Shown: one piece after another, positions 21,512-34,381 of the stretch
How the letters are laid out: each line of letters starts with the position of its first letter
How positions within the stretch are numbered: the stretch's first letter is position 1
Origin: Margaritispora aquatica
Lineage: Eukaryota; Ascomycota; Leotiomycetes; Helotiales; Discinellaceae
Direction of reading: 5' to 3'
DNA: 64,000 nucleotides
Assembly: GCA_007644065.1 (NCBI GenBank)
Contig: VJWN01000001.1
Coordinates: 14,340 to 78,339, forward strand
Notes under the pieces: model-generated
Databases searched by the model: none
What the model saw: the letters and a program-made list of their open reading frames with translations, nothing else
What the model was told of the DNA's origin: nothing
Position numbers and translations under genes: made by a program

Positions 21512-23864
21512 TCATTGGATCTGCGCCCCCGAAGCTGAACATATCATCTGCTGTCTGGAGGATAAGTCAGCTACGTTCGGCATGTAAAGGAGAGGCAATT
21601 TAGTTACAGTCAAGTCCCAGTCATTCATTATCTCGGCAGAAACATTCAAAGGTATGCTGAGAGGTTCACCTATGAGATTGCTTGTCTGACCTCGCGCCGC
21701 ATTTGACTTGAGTATTGCCAGGCATATTTCCTGAGCTTCTTCGATACCAGCTACGATGGAAATCTCTGAGGACTTGTCTGTTCCAAAACCTCGCATCCGC
21801 CTCTTAATTTGGACCAAAAGTATTTTCATCAGTAGAAAAGTCTTGATGTTGGTCTCTCCCGCCTCAACACAACGCAAAGACCAAGTCTCTGCCTGGCTCA
21901 ACACAGAAAGCAGATCGGGTCGCAGAGGAGTAGATCCCATACCTTCTTCCTCTCTTAATTGATTCTTCAGCTCTACAGAAATCATTAGGGCGGCCTGAAA
22001 TGTCGCGGTATGAAAGGTCCCAGATCCGCAGATAGTAAAGCGATTCATATCGTTCCTGCTGGCTGGCTGCTCAGTCATTGGAGGAGCTGGCGGACAGGCT
22101 AAATACCAGATTTTGAGCGAACTGTCGAGAACTACCTTTCTGGAGAATGCATAGGCAGTTTCATGTACCGCCAAGCCGATAAATGGTATGTGAAGAGATG
22201 AGAGGTAATGATTTATAATGAGGTCGAGCACTTCGATTCCAAATTGAGATGATAGGGGCTGACTCTGTAAAGTTCGTGCTTGCAAATCACGTCGTAGAAT
22301 TTTGTATGCATCTCTCAGAGCTTTGTCCTGTCGAAGGGTTTCTTCGTATGTTCCACGACAGCCAACACCATTGAGGTGCTTAATGATTGAAAGTCGAAGT
22401 GGAAGCGTTTCTCGGAGTACTATTGCCGTTGATGTTTGAGTGAAGATCTTTGTTGGCACTGGCGCAAGATCATCTGTAGCAAGCTGTTCATCATCGAAAT
22501 TCCCTGGAGGCTCTGTGTTGAAATCTTCCAAAGAGATAAAGGGAGAGCCTCCAGAGATAATACTTGACTGCAAGTTTAGTTCGATAATCGTGTTCCATAG
22601 CCTTCGTCGCATCTCGGTGGCGAATGTCGTCCTCCTCGTCAAATGAGTAGTCGGATCTCTGTGCAAACCCATGCAGACAGCTGTTCTAAGCAAGGCTCCA
22701 GCGGATATCCAAACCAATTCTCCACCGTAATTTATTGCTTCACGAGCAATCAGAAGCAATATATTCGTTTGTAAAGACTGTATGTTGAGTCTTGATTTGA
22801 ACAGTGGCTGTGAAAGTCGACTGTGAGCTTCGTGTACCCAATGAATGGCCGAGGTTCTAAGTGAGAAATTGTCATCGTGCGTGACTGCTCCAATAGAGAG
22901 GACCAACTTGAGTTGTAGGTAGAATTCTGAATCGGGCTGAATGTCAGACATCCAGAACGCGTCGTAGTCTCGCTTAAATGAAGGTATATGCAGGACGCGG
23001 TACACAGTTTCAGTTGTGCGAAGATAACAATCAACGAGCTCATCAGAAATGTGTTTTGGAGGCACATCGGTGCTCTGTGCAGAAAGCCACGCTGGCATTC
23101 GCTGTGACTTTATGATCCTTGCCAGCGATTTGCAATTTCGAATATTCGACGAGCCCATTGATAAATCATCTTCAAATTGTAACTCGCACCCCTCAAACAA
23201 GTCTTGACACTAAATGATGATTGTCAGTCAAGTTGAATGCTAACGGAGGTGAGTCAACTTACTAGTGTGGCTCCACTATACCAATGACTTTGTCCATATA
23301 CTCGAGTTTTGTATATGGAAAAGTTGTTCGCATCATGTGGTGTATTTGGATCTTCATTAGCATGTAAACTAGAAGCTCCTGTAGGTTGGGGAGACTGATG
23401 AGTGACTTGGGAAAATTGTTCTTCTAGCTGCGTGATTCGAGCTTTCAAAGAAATAATATCTTGAGCCAAAGGTTGGCTTGCATGAGTAGAAACACTTGAC
23501 AAGCTTGTGGTCAATGCGGTTGGCGTGTGGCTCGGGATTGGTGATGCTTGAGTTGGGTTGGAACTAGGTGTTGAGGTATGAGACTTCCCTCGCTCCGAAG
23601 GCAGAATCAATCTAGATCCACCGTGATGGGCAGGTTTCTGTTGCTGATTGTCTGGCAGGTGAGAAAGAAGAGGAGTGTAGACACAATTTGAACTTCTTGA
23701 CTTCAGGCAATGGCTACAGGGAGTTCCACGATCGCACCTGGTTTTGCGATTGCGACAGGGAACACATGCACTGTATTTACTAGTTGTTAGAGCAAATCAT
23801 TGGGATAGGACGGGCATTCGACGTACAGTGGCGGTCTCCTACGTCGACGTTCGGGCTCGGTCAT
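21512..23864 (-). CDS. Zn(II)2Cys6 transcription factor
   Basis: Three exons (23827-23864, 23263-23770, 21512-23209), 747 residues. The ATG at 23864 starts MTEPERRRRRPPL. The second exon opens with a canonical zinc cluster: CVPCRNRKTRC, then CSHC and a final Cys before VYTPL. A Ser/Thr/Pro-rich stretch and a short coiled coil (LKARITQLEEQF) follow. The rest matches the fungal-specific transcription factor middle homology region (AVCMGLHRDP, EMRRRLWNTIIELNLQ). It faces the PDR transporter gene across a 415-base shared promoter, so control of that exporter is a natural guess. Its 3' end converges on the CE1 esterase gene, 273 bases away. Confidence 0.93.
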
Positions 23865-24279
23865 GTCTGCTGGTTGCCTGTTGCTTTGCTTGCCTTAACA
23901 CCCTTGACAAATTCCGGATCCTTTCTCAAGCAGTGAGGATGAGAGATATTCAACAGGAGGTTAGAACCAGAACCAAAAACCGCTTTGAATCTTCGGCCGA
24001 TGTTTCTACTTTATCAAGTGAAGTTGGAGAGGGACAAGGATGCATTCCCAGGTAGAATTTGCCGAGTCCGAGTCCGGGTCCGAGGCCGAGCCCCTTAGCA
24101 ATCTTATATCCGACATCAAGATTGCAGGTGGAACAAGTAGACTCTATATGATTATATGTATATCATCGATGCAAAGTCGCCATGATTGTCTGCCATGCTA
24201 ACCCTCTTCAGTCTCTACTCCATTTTCCTCTATTTTGATAACTTAATTCTTGTATCCGGAACTGAGTACTGAGTTCATC
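23865..24279. promoter_or_regulatory. Divergent promoter with CCG-triplet array
   Basis: This is the only space between the start codons of the Zn2Cys6 factor and the ABC transporter. Five CCG triplets stand exactly six bases apart at 24062, 24068, 24074, 24080 and 24086. Two identical palindromes TCCGGA lie at 23913-23918 and 24255-24260. Zn2Cys6 proteins bind CGG/CCG triplets, usually in pairs, so both patterns are candidate operators. No binding is shown by sequence alone. Confidence 0.5.
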
Positions 24280-27200
24280 ATGTCGATTAACTCGCTTCCG
24301 AAAGTGCAGGACAACGACGCTGAAATTGATCCATCAATGGAGACTGAAAAGACGACAGAATTGCGCTATAATATCGTGCAGAATCTAGCACGCACATTAA
24401 GCGTAGACCATCCCGCCAGCAATCACATTTTTGGCGGCAATGATCCAAATTCTTCCCTGAATCCACAGAGCGATAGTTTTGATGCTCGCGCTGTAGGAAG
24501 CCTGTTCCTTTATATTCATAGTTTCAAGCTTGAATTTGTCGTCGAGACATACTCTTTGCTGGCGGCCTCAACCTCTTTATCATTGCAGTCTCACCTCATC
24601 AACGCTGGCTGAAGCGTGCTAACACTTGTAATAGTGGAGTACCAATTTCGCTCAGGTTGCTGACGAAGGCGGCCAAAGATTCCGTCAAATCGGACTTTGT
24701 TTTCAGAATCTAAATGTGTTTGGTTACGGTACACAAACAGATTTTCAGAAAGATGTAGGAAATGTATGGCTGGCGTTACCTGGTATGCTACGTCGCCTCT
24801 TTTCCAGCAAGGCAGGATTATCTCGAATCGACATCTTGCAAAACTTTTGCGGCCTAATTCGCCCTGGAGAGATGTGCGTCGTCTTGGGACCACCTGGTTC
24901 AGGCTGCACAACTTTTCTAAAAACCATCTCCGGCAACACGAGTGGTATTCATATCAATGAGGCCTCGTACTTCAACTATCATGGTTTGTCAGCCAAAGAG
25001 ATGCACACTACCCACAAAGGTGACGCTATCTACACTGCTGAGATCGATGACCACTTCCCTCAGTTGACAGTTGGTGATACATTGACTTTTGCATCGCGTG
25101 CACGGTGTCAGCAGAACCTGCCAATGGCAATGAATCGAGATCAGTATGTCCATGAGTATCTTGAGTTCTCCTCATAAAAGCAGGTACTAATAGCGTTCGT
25201 CGCAGATACTGTGAACACCTTCGAGACGTTGTGATGGCCATGTACGGTATCAGCCACACCATCAATACCCGGGTAGGAGACCAGTACGTGCGAGGAGTGT
25301 CTGGGGGTGAACGTAAGAGAGTGACAATTGCCGAGGCAACACTCTCAGCTGCCCCTTTCCAATGTTGGGACAAGTAAGTAAAATATTGGAGGCAATCTCT
25401 AAGCAGAATCGAACGCGCTAACTTCGACATGAAGTTCAACTCGTGGTCTGGACTCCAGCAATGCGATTGAATTTTGCAAGACCCTAAGGATCCAGTCAAA
25501 TGTATTCGGGCAGACATCCGTGGTATCTATGTACCAGGCGCCACAGAGTGCATATGAGCTATTTGACACGACTCTGCTTCTCTATGAAGGGAATCAAATA
25601 TATTTCGGGCCCACTGCTAGTGCCAAGGAGTATTTTATCCGACTTGGATTTGAATGTCCGGCACGCCAAACCACACCTGACTTTCTCACTTCCATGACCT
25701 TCCCCGAGGAGCGTGTTACTCGTCTCGGCTGCCATCCTCCACGTACTGCGAAGGAGTTTGCAGCTGTTTGGGAGAGTAGCTCAGAGTACAAAAAGCTACA
25801 GGTTGAGATTGAGGAGTATAAGATCCAACATCCAATCAACGGCGCCGATGCCGAGATTTTTAGGGAGCTCAAAGTAGCACATCAAGCAAATGGACAGCGC
25901 GCCAACTCGCCATACATCTTGACTTACTCCCAGCAGGTTCGTCTTTGTATGTGGCGCGGCTGGGTACGATTCAAGGCAGATCCCTGGTTACCTATCGGGG
26001 TCATGATTGGAAACGTCTTATTAGCTTTCATTTTGTCGTCCCTGTTTTACAACATGGCCCAAGATACCCACTCCTTCTATGGTCGTACGGTCGTTCTTTT
26101 TATGGCAATGCTGTTCAATAGCTTCGCTTCTATCCTTGAAATCATGACACTGTATGCCCAACGTCCAATCGTTGAAAAGCAGAATCGATATGGTTTTTAC
26201 CATCCATCGGCCGAATCATATGCTTCAGTCCTACTCGACTTGCCGATGAAAATTGCAGGCGCAATCTCCTTTAATCTGGTATTTTACTTCATGTCAAATC
26301 TGAATCGCGAGCCTGGAAACTTTTTCTTCTATCTTTTGGTCGTATTCCTCATTGTATTGGCCATGTCAGGCGCTTTCAGGTTCATGTAAGTTGTCTATAC
26401 TTGAGCAGATCAACGACGACGGTGCTGATATCCCTACAGCAGCTCATTATCCAGAACAGAACAGCAAGCAATGGTACCTTCTTCGATTTTTATGTTGGCC
26501 CTACTCATATTCACCGGATTCGTCATCCCAATCGACTATTTGCCTTCCTGGTGTCGATGGATCATTTATTTAAATCCTGTTGCATATGGGTATGAGTCGT
26601 TGATGGTCAATGAGTTTCATGGCCGCAACTTCACCTGTTCTCTCTACATTCCTGATTATTCGACAGCTGGTGGAAACAATATTGCCTGCGCCACAACCGG
26701 AGCTGTTCTTGGACAGTCGTACGTGCAAGGAGAAGTCTACATCAAATCGGCATTTAGCTACCATCATAGCCACAAGTGGCGAAATGTTGGCGTTATTGTT
26801 GCCATGGTTATTTTTAATCACCTTGCGTACTTCGTTGCGAGCGAGTTCGCTACAGCCAAGAAATCGAAGGGTGAAGTTCTTGTCTTTCGCCGAGGCTTTG
26901 TTCCAAGATCCCTTGCTGTCAAGGACGACGGTGATGTTGAAAGCTCACTGTCTGGTCGTATTCCAGTTTTAATGCAGAGATCATCTGGTGCGGAGGCATC
27001 TAAAGACGAGAAAACCTTTCGTGGTTCTATGAGCGTTTTCCATTGGAGTAATGTCTGCTACGACCTCAAAGTCAAGGGAAAGCCTCGACGCATCCTTGAT
27101 AATGTTGACGGTTGGGTCAAACCCGGAACGCTCACGGCTTTGATGGGTGTCTCAGGCGCAGGCAAAACTACCCTTTTAGATTGCTTGGCTGATCGTCGTG

Positions 27201-29278
27201 CAGGAACAGGAGTGATCACTGGTGAGATGTTGGTTGATGGAAGAATACGCGATGGGAGCTTTCAACGCAAGACTGGATATGCTCAACAACAAGATCTGCA
27301 TCTTGAGACGAGTACCGTAAGAGAAGTAAGTGTAGAGACTTCCTCAAATACTTGCAACGACGATGAGCGGAAGTAGTTTTGAGTAATCAACGATCGTCTT
27401 GTGGCATGACAGGCTGACTTCAATACAGGCTCTGAAATTCTCAGCGCTTCTACGCCAGCCGCATAGCGTCCCGAAAGCCGAGAAACTTGCGTACGTGGAT
27501 GAAATTATCAAGCTGCTCGAAATGCACGAGTATGCCGATGCTGTTGTTGGTATTTTAGGTGAGGGTCTCAATGTTGAGCAGCGTAAGCGATTGACTATCG
27601 GCGTGGAGCTCGTTGCTAGACCACCTTTGCTGCTATTTGTTGACGAACCAACTTCGGGTCTCGATTCTCAAACTAGTTGGGCCGTCTTGGACTTGCTGGA
27701 AAAGCTCTCCAAGGCTGGGCAATCCATCCTGTGCACCATTCATCAACCATCCGCAATGCTTTTCCAGCGATTTGATCGTTTGCTCTTGCTTGCGGAAGGT
27801 GGGAAAACAGTATATTTTGGTAAGATTCTCTCTATTCGTTTACTGAAAACTTCCGCACAATGCTAATGGTGAGGTCCGAGGCTATAGGTGAGATTGGCAA
27901 CAATTCCCAAACACTCATAGACTACTTTGAGCAGAATGGATCAGTACCTTGCCCACCCAAAGAAAACCCTGCCGAGTGGGTGCTTCAGGCGATCAAGGCT
28001 ACACCAGGCAGTACATCGCAAGTTGACTGGCATGACACTTGGCGTTCTAGCACAGCGTACCGAGGTGTCCAAGACGAATTAACACGACTGAGAGCACGAG
28101 GTACTGAACCGCAGTATAAAGATGAAGATTCTGATACTGCATTGTATCGGGATTTTGCCCTACCTCTCTGGCAGCAATTTTTGATCGTTACCGAGCGTGC
28201 ATTTCAACAGACCTGGCGGACCCCATCCTATATTTATTCCAAACTCGTTCTCTTGATTTCTTGCAGTTTGTTCATCGGTTTGGTTTTCATCAATGCACCA
28301 CTGAGCATACAAGGGCTGCAAAACCAGATGTTTGCGATATTCGAGCTGATAAGTCTCGTTGGGCTGCTTGTGGATCAACAACTGCCGAATTTCATCACAC
28401 AACGCTCTTTATATGAGATTCGCGAACGACCTGCTAAGACGTACTCTTGGATTGTCTTTATGCTGAGTCAGATTGTTTCCGAGCTCCCTTGGAGTACTTT
28501 GGCCTCAGTCTTCATGTGGGCGGTCTTCTATTTCCCTGTTGGTTTGTACAAGCATGCGGAGGCTGCTGGGCAGAGTACGGAGAGAGGATTACTGATGTGG
28601 CTTCTCTTTTGGCAGTTTCTTCTGTGGTACGTATTAAACTCCCTTTTATTCTCATTGTTGAATTTCTTCTTTGAAGTTCTATCATTCTGCCGGTCTCCCA
28701 GAAACCGACTTGAGCTATAAGCTCTTGGGACTGGTCTGAACATCTCTGCTAATATCTACTAAAGGGTCAATACATTTGCAAATATGTGCATTTCGTTCGT
28801 TGAAACGGCCGATGATGGTGGCAATATTGCTAATTTCCTCTTCACCCTCGCCTTCTTCTTCTGTGGTATACTAGCCTCACCGAGTCAAATGCCACGGTTC
28901 TGGATCTTCTTATATCGACTCTCGCCATTTTCATACTGGGTCTCGGCTGTCTTATCAACGGGTCTCGCTAACGTTGAGGTGACTTGTGCGACCAACGAGT
29001 TCGTTACCTTTAGTCCACCTACCGGCCAATCGTGCGGCGACTATATGGCCGAGTATATTTCGAGGGTTGGAGGGTATTTGCTGGAATCAGACTCTATGAG
29101 CAACTGCAACTACTGCAAGATTAAGGATACGAATGTGTTTTTGACGATGATCAATTCCGATTATGGCACCAGATGGCGTAATTTTGGACTCATGTGGGTG
29201 TACATTGTCTTTAACATCCTGGCAGCTTTATTACTGTATTGGATTGTACGGATGCCTAAAGGGCGAAAGGCCTTGTGA
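24280..29278 (+). CDS. PDR-type ABC transporter (ABCG full transporter)
   Basis: Eight exons: 24280-24492, 24635-25143, 25206-25373, 25435-26385, 26440-27325, 27429-27819, 27888-28626, 28765-29278. They sum to 4371 bases and 1456 residues, the usual PDR size. The order is (NBD-TMD)x2. NBD1 has a degenerate Walker A ([12 protein letters not shown]), the signature [11 protein letters not shown] and then [13 protein letters not shown]1 follows. NBD2 has the canonical Walker [13 protein letters not shown] and, in place of [20 protein letters not shown], with Walker [17 protein letters not shown]2 ends with a cysteine-bearing extracellular loop and a basic tail. Such pumps export fungicides and plant defence compounds. 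The paired degenerate/consensus sites are normal for the family. It is divergent from the Zn2Cys6 gene. Confidence 0.96.
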
Positions 29279-29696
29279 GCAGGTCAAAGTGATGTTGGTA
29301 GCTTGGCTATGCGTGATGGTGGAGTAAAAGAGGGGGGGAGTTAACTACAAGAATCGTCATTCGCTGTATTTGTAGTTTAGCCAATGAGATCTCTGCTCTA
29401 TCTGGTTTGATTAATGCTGTTTGTCATATGACACCGCTTTACCTTGCTTGGGTACTTAGATATTGACTATCCTGTGTCATATATGCTTTACTTATTACCT
29501 CCGTAGGTGCTGTCGCTATTAATGGTATTGATCGTCGCTTCGCTTCCGGCGGTTACCCGTTCCGTACCAATTGTCCCGACGGGCACGGTCGTCAGGTTCA
29601 GAGCCGTTCCTTTATCATTAGTAATACTTGGCAAGCATCTCACCCACCTTTCAATCTCATAACAACACATCACTCTTAACAGTGGTAAACGCCGCC
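29279..29696. other. Intergenic region before the carrier gene
   Basis: Holds the 3' end signals of the ABC gene and the promoter of the carrier-like gene. No frame of interest. Confidence 0.4.
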
Positions 29697-31059
29697 ATGG
29701 CCCAAGAAACGAGAACTGAAGATGAATCAAGGATACACGAAGAAACGCCGCTCCTCGTAAACCAAGATCAAGGAATCCAGGACGAGGAAGTGACCAGCAA
29801 AAGTGGGGAGAAGAGTAATGTTGGCTGGTACTTATGGAGGTTGTTCTGGGCCATTTCTATCGGACTCGTCCTAGGCGTATTTGTGAAAGGCTGGATTGAT
29901 GCTGGAAGTGATGTGAATGTGAGGTTTACCATCTTCATCGTGGAGAACTCGCTGACAAATACCATAGTTTGATCTGGGAGCGGCGCTCAAGAGAGCTCTT
30001 GGAGGCGGGTTAAGTGGTGCTGCTGCCATGGTCCTGCAGGTTCTCTTATTGATGGTGAACTTCCCAAGACTGTGTATAAGCTGAGACTAATGGTTTTCAG
30101 CCTCTTCGCACAATTATGAATTATCAGTATCGATTTGGAAATACCTTCACGGGATCGACAAAGCTGCTCTATGAGGACGGTGGACTTGGACGTTATTATC
30201 AGGGCATGGGAGCTGCACTGATTCAAGGTAAGCATTGTCATCTCATGATAGAACTGAAGTTGACTTCCCAGGACCCGTGTCCCGCTTCGGTGACACAGCA
30301 GCCAATGCTGGCATCCTCGCGCTGTTGCAATCCAACTCATACCTGAAAGACTTGCCAACTCCTATCAAGACCATCTTCGCGTCACTTTGTGCTGCTGCTT
30401 TCCGCATGATCCTCACCCCTGTTGACACTCTAAAGACTACGCTTCAGGTACAGGGCTCCAAGGGTTGGGTTTTGCTGCGTCAGAGGATCAAGTCAGATGG
30501 AGTGGGAAGTTTGTGGTGGGGTGCGTTTGCCACTGCTGCTGCCACATTCGTGGGCCACTACCCATGGTTTGCTACGGTAAGCATGTCTGATCTTTTCTTC
30601 AGGAGAGCTACTAACGTCTTGAAAGTATAACTTCTTGAGTGAAAATATCCCCGAGCCGGCAAGACATCCTATTATTGTATGGCTTCTGCGCCTCGCTTTC
30701 ATCGGCTTTGTTGCATCGATTGTGTCAGACTCGGTGTCAAATTCTCTGCGAGTAGTGAAGACGTATCGACAGGTCAACGACACCAAAGTGTCTTACAGTA
30801 AGCATGGCCCTTCTTGACTAAAACAACTGACTGATCCTGTTCAGCTGAGGCGGTGAAGTTGGTCATTGAACAAGACGGACTTTTAGGGTTGTTTGGACGT
30901 GGTCTCAAGACTAGGATTCTGTGCAATGGACTTCAGGGATTGTTGTTCTCTATCTTATGGAAGTTATTCCTTGACCTGTAAGTTGCCTCAATGTACCCAC
31001 GTGTACAGCATATGCTGACAATCACTCCAAACAGTTGGGACAAGCGCACTAGCACCTAA
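29697..31059 (+). CDS. Mitochondrial-carrier-like membrane protein
   Basis: Seven exons (29697-29918, 29968-30039, 30101-30227, 30272-30576, 30626-30797, 30845-30977, 31035-31059) give 351 residues. The start lies in an ideal context, GCCGCCATGG. An acidic N-terminus with a dileucine-like ETPLLV is followed by a hydrophobic segment, then three carrier-like parts. Proline-anchored motifs include [29 protein letters not shown] and a weaker third ([16 protein letters not shown]), each followed by a GL-rich turn ([36 protein letters not shown]). The canonical PxD/ExxK is intact only in the second repeat, so the protein belongs to a divergent fungal branch. The substrate is unknown. Confidence 0.88.
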
Positions 31060-31304
31060 GGAGAGCATATCAGATAAATCTCAGCTCTTGAAGCATATCC
31101 TACGAAATGTGCTGCCAATTCATGAAAGAGCAGCTCTGGGTAATTTTTGACTTTGTCGAATCAAGTGAGCATAGAGAATGAATAGAATTCAGGATATGAA
31201 GAAAATAGATGTATATATTGTGGAGGCACAACCAGATTATTCTTGGATGCTGGGTCGGTTCTTGTGAGTGGTTACCTCAATCTTAAAAGCGATAGTAGTG
31301 CAAT

Positions 31305-32163
31305 AGATTATCTTTCAGGATAAAACACATTTCCTTTGGCGATATCCTGTAGGTTTCTGAGCCGCCCTCTTCCAAGTTCAAATTACTCAAAAGAATCAAC
31401 CAGACTACCTCCAGCAACTCGAAATTGCTGATAATAAATCTCCCCATCCTCGGATTACGTCGAGTAATTTGCAAACACCAACATGTTGCCTCTATTGCAT
31501 GCAAAAGACATGAGGAAAGCGTCCTTGTTGTCGTCCATTCTTCCCAAATGTTCCCTTGCACGATCACGAGCATACACGAAAGCAGCACCATGATACCTTA
31601 TTTGCGTCTCCGCTTTTAAAGGATCCTCTCCAACGGCGCAACAGTCGCCCACAGAGTGGCATAAAACCAATGCGAAAGGTCCTGCTCCCGTCACACCAAA
31701 TCCCCCAAGACGATCAATATTGAATACGTGAAAGAGCATCTTCTCCGGCCCTTCAAAGATATGTGGCATAGGTATTGACAAACCTTTGTTGAATCCCAGG
31801 GTATTCGTTGTAGCGCCTCTGATATTCCTGCATGTACTGGAAGTTACCCTCATCTTCCTTGAGAAGCGAGGAGACCTTGACGAGAATTGCGTCTTTGGTT
31901 TGCGCTCGATTCACTTTGTATCTATAGGCTTCGAAGGACGGCTCAAAAGGGGGAGGGGTCTGTCTTGGACGATCAAGTCGTTCTTTCAAAGATGTGAGGT
32001 TGCTTGGTGGCTGCAATGTTGAACAAGAAAGCACGCAATTCACGAGCAGCCATTTCTCAAACCTTGAGGTGTTGTTTTGCGTGCCTATAGTGTTTGTATC
32101 ATGTGCTTCAGAGGAACCTTCCGATCTGAGGACATCTCCATCGTCAGTTGTAGGATTTAGCAC
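31305..32163 (-). pseudogene. Dead DUF7924-like paralogue
   Basis: Coding-like blocks are collinear with the gene at 32918-34381: FEAYRYKVNR and YQRRYNEYP, then, after a frameshift near 31795, LGFNKGLSIPMPHIFEGPEK, ETQIRYHGAAFVYARDRA and GRLRNLQDIAKG. These match GFNNGLSAPQPDLVEGPQ, ARSQAAYNSAAMVHARNKA and GRRQLRNIQDSAR of the neighbour. In-frame TAA stops lie at 31455-31457 and 31383-31385. The tail after the second stop still aligns, showing the stops are secondary. It is in the same orientation as its neighbour, so it probably arose by old tandem duplication followed by loss. Confidence 0.7.
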
Positions 32164-32430
32164 ATTGGTTTCCCGTCGAAGAGCTTTGAGATTGTCTCAT
32201 GTAAGGGAGGTTCGCTTGCAGAGTGGTAGTGATGAATCGGATTCTCGAAATCCCTTCTGTCCTTCTGCACCTGTCGACATGCTTGTGAAACACTTTGCAA
32301 TCCTCTTTGACATTGAAAACTAATGATACTGGTCCTTGGATACAGTCTCAAAGACAAGTTGACTTGACGCAATCTTGGAACTACCTCTGTCAAATGCAAC
32401 ACTGTGAGCGCTGATAGGTGTATCAATAGT

Positions 32431-32917
32431 GTGACTAAGCTATATGAAACACGCTTAACCTAAGTGCTAACTTTAATGCCAGCTTCGTGTCTTTAATGGT
32501 CTTTCTCGCGAAATCAAATCGATTGAGGTAAAATATGAACTATATGTTCTATAGAAGTGGCTAGATACATGAAGAAACTATCGTGTCTCATACTTCGTGA
32601 ATCATTTCACTGACAAAAAAATCATACAGCCTACAGGTACAGGTAAACCAAACATTGCATCATCTTCTACTCCTGAAGTTCTTCATGGACTGAGAAACGT
32701 CCACGCTGCGACTGGAACGCCGCGCTTTGCGGTCACGGATAGGGTCAATATCAGGAGGAGAAACATACATGGTCCGTTGCTTATGCAAGAGGTCCGAAAG
32801 AGGGTAATCTGCATCATGACTGGGATTCTTCGTCGGGGATTCAGTCTCGACGCCTTGGTACCAGTCGTCGTTATATGGGTCACCACTACCATTTACATAG
32901 TCAGGATGCGGCCCCGA
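32431..32917. other. Spacer between the two DUF7924-like copies
   Basis: No coding signal was found. It contains the 3' end of the intact copy and degraded sequence upstream of the dead copy. Confidence 0.4.
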
Positions 32918-34381
32918 TTAGGGGTTCTTAGCTTCCAGAGCATCTCTGGCACTTGAGCAGACTTCGAGTTCGGAAAAAGCGGCATGCCGCTCTCTGAGCG
33001 TGTCATCCGTTTGAACATCCCATGATTGTATCAGTTTGTCACGCAGCTCACTAGAACTCATTCTGGCCGAGTCCTGGATGTTCCTCAGTTGTCGTCGGCC
33101 ATCTTTCCATTGCTCATAACCAGAAGTAAGAAACGTAGACGAGATTAAACTCTGATGGTATTCGGGATTCCCTGCTGTCCCCGATGAATGATGGGCCCAG
33201 GTGTGAAGAACTGTACCATCTGTTGTGAAAGTTGTCACAAAAGCATGCCCGTCAGGGTCAGCACAGCCAAGATATTGGGTTGCCTTGTTTCGGGCATGAA
33301 CCATGGCTGCGCTATTGTAAGCAGCTTGGGAACGAGCTACCATCATGTTTGCGCTCGGAGCTCTCACTTCTGCAGCAAGATGCGGCAGTGTTACTGAATT
33401 CTTGAAGGCAGTGACAACTGCTTCTCCACCAAGTTCTGCCTCCACAGGAAATGGCCGAAACGCTTCTGCCTGTGGTCCTTCCACCAAATCTGGCTGTGGA
33501 GCGGAAAGACCATTATTGAAGCCCACATCCTTCGGATACTCGGAAAAAGCTTTGTCTTGGGCTCGACCATAATTGAGGTGCTCGGTCGAATTGTACTCTT
33601 TCAAGAAGAAGCTGGCGAATTTGGACACGGTAGCAGCCTCATTTTCAGTGTCTTCTATTTGGACACACCAGTCGCTGTATCGACTCTCTGTTGGTGAAGC
33701 AGTGTCCCGCAGGCGGTTATATGCAGCTCTCAAGTCATCAATGTTGGCGGGTTCCGTAAACATGACAGGATATAGGATGCCATTTTCCCGAGCGACCTTG
33801 GTGAAGTCTCGGTGGGTGGTGGATATCGATGTTGAGGTTCTTTTACTCTCTCGGTCTCGTATGCTCTTCTCCTTCTTTTAATCTGCGTGTTGCTGCCCAC
33901 GCTGTGTTTTCCCATGTTCTCCAAACACCGCAAGTTGTCCTTTGTGAGTGCGAGTAGATGGATAGCTTCTTCGCCATGCAATGATTCGAAGCTTGATGTA
34001 CGTTGCCGTTTTAGGCTCTTCGATGGAGGCAAATACGTATCTGCAAGCCAACGATCAATGTAATTCGGAGGTTCCAACGGCTGGAGGTCTGCTATTGCTC
34101 CTGTTGGTGTAAGTATTATAGGTGTATTCAATGGTTCAGTCGTCTTCAATCGCAATCTTGCGCTTCGTCGCGGTGGTCCTAGGACTTTTAATACACATCC
34201 ATTCTGGCAAGAAAGCACCTACCTCTAGATTCCGATGCCCTTCTTGGACCAGATGGCATTCGATTCTTCTCCCTCGAAATCCCCATGGTGGATTTGCATG
34301 GTGTTTATTATTCCCAACGACAGACTTGGTCTCTTGATAATTGACCTTAGACTTAGACTTGCCTTGGATTGGTGTCGTCAT
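32918..34381 (-). CDS. DUF7924-like fungal protein
   Basis: The conserved body is one long frame (stop at 32918, open to 33763 and beyond): VMFTEPANIDDLRAAYNRLR, EYPKDVGFNNGLSAPQPDLV, LPHLAAEVRAPSANMMVARS, AFVTTFTTDGTVLHTWAHH and GRRQLRNIQDSAR. I recognise this as the fungal family labelled DUF7924, often present in many copies; its function is not known to me. The upstream coding frame (ADLQPLEPPNYIDRWLAD; LLALTKDNLRCLENMGKHS) is joined either through a short intron near 33810-33860 or through a frameshift. The ATG at 34381 (MTTPIQGKSKSKV) is the most plausible start, but one more N-terminal junction is uncertain. A dead paralogue lies downstream. Confidence 0.65.
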
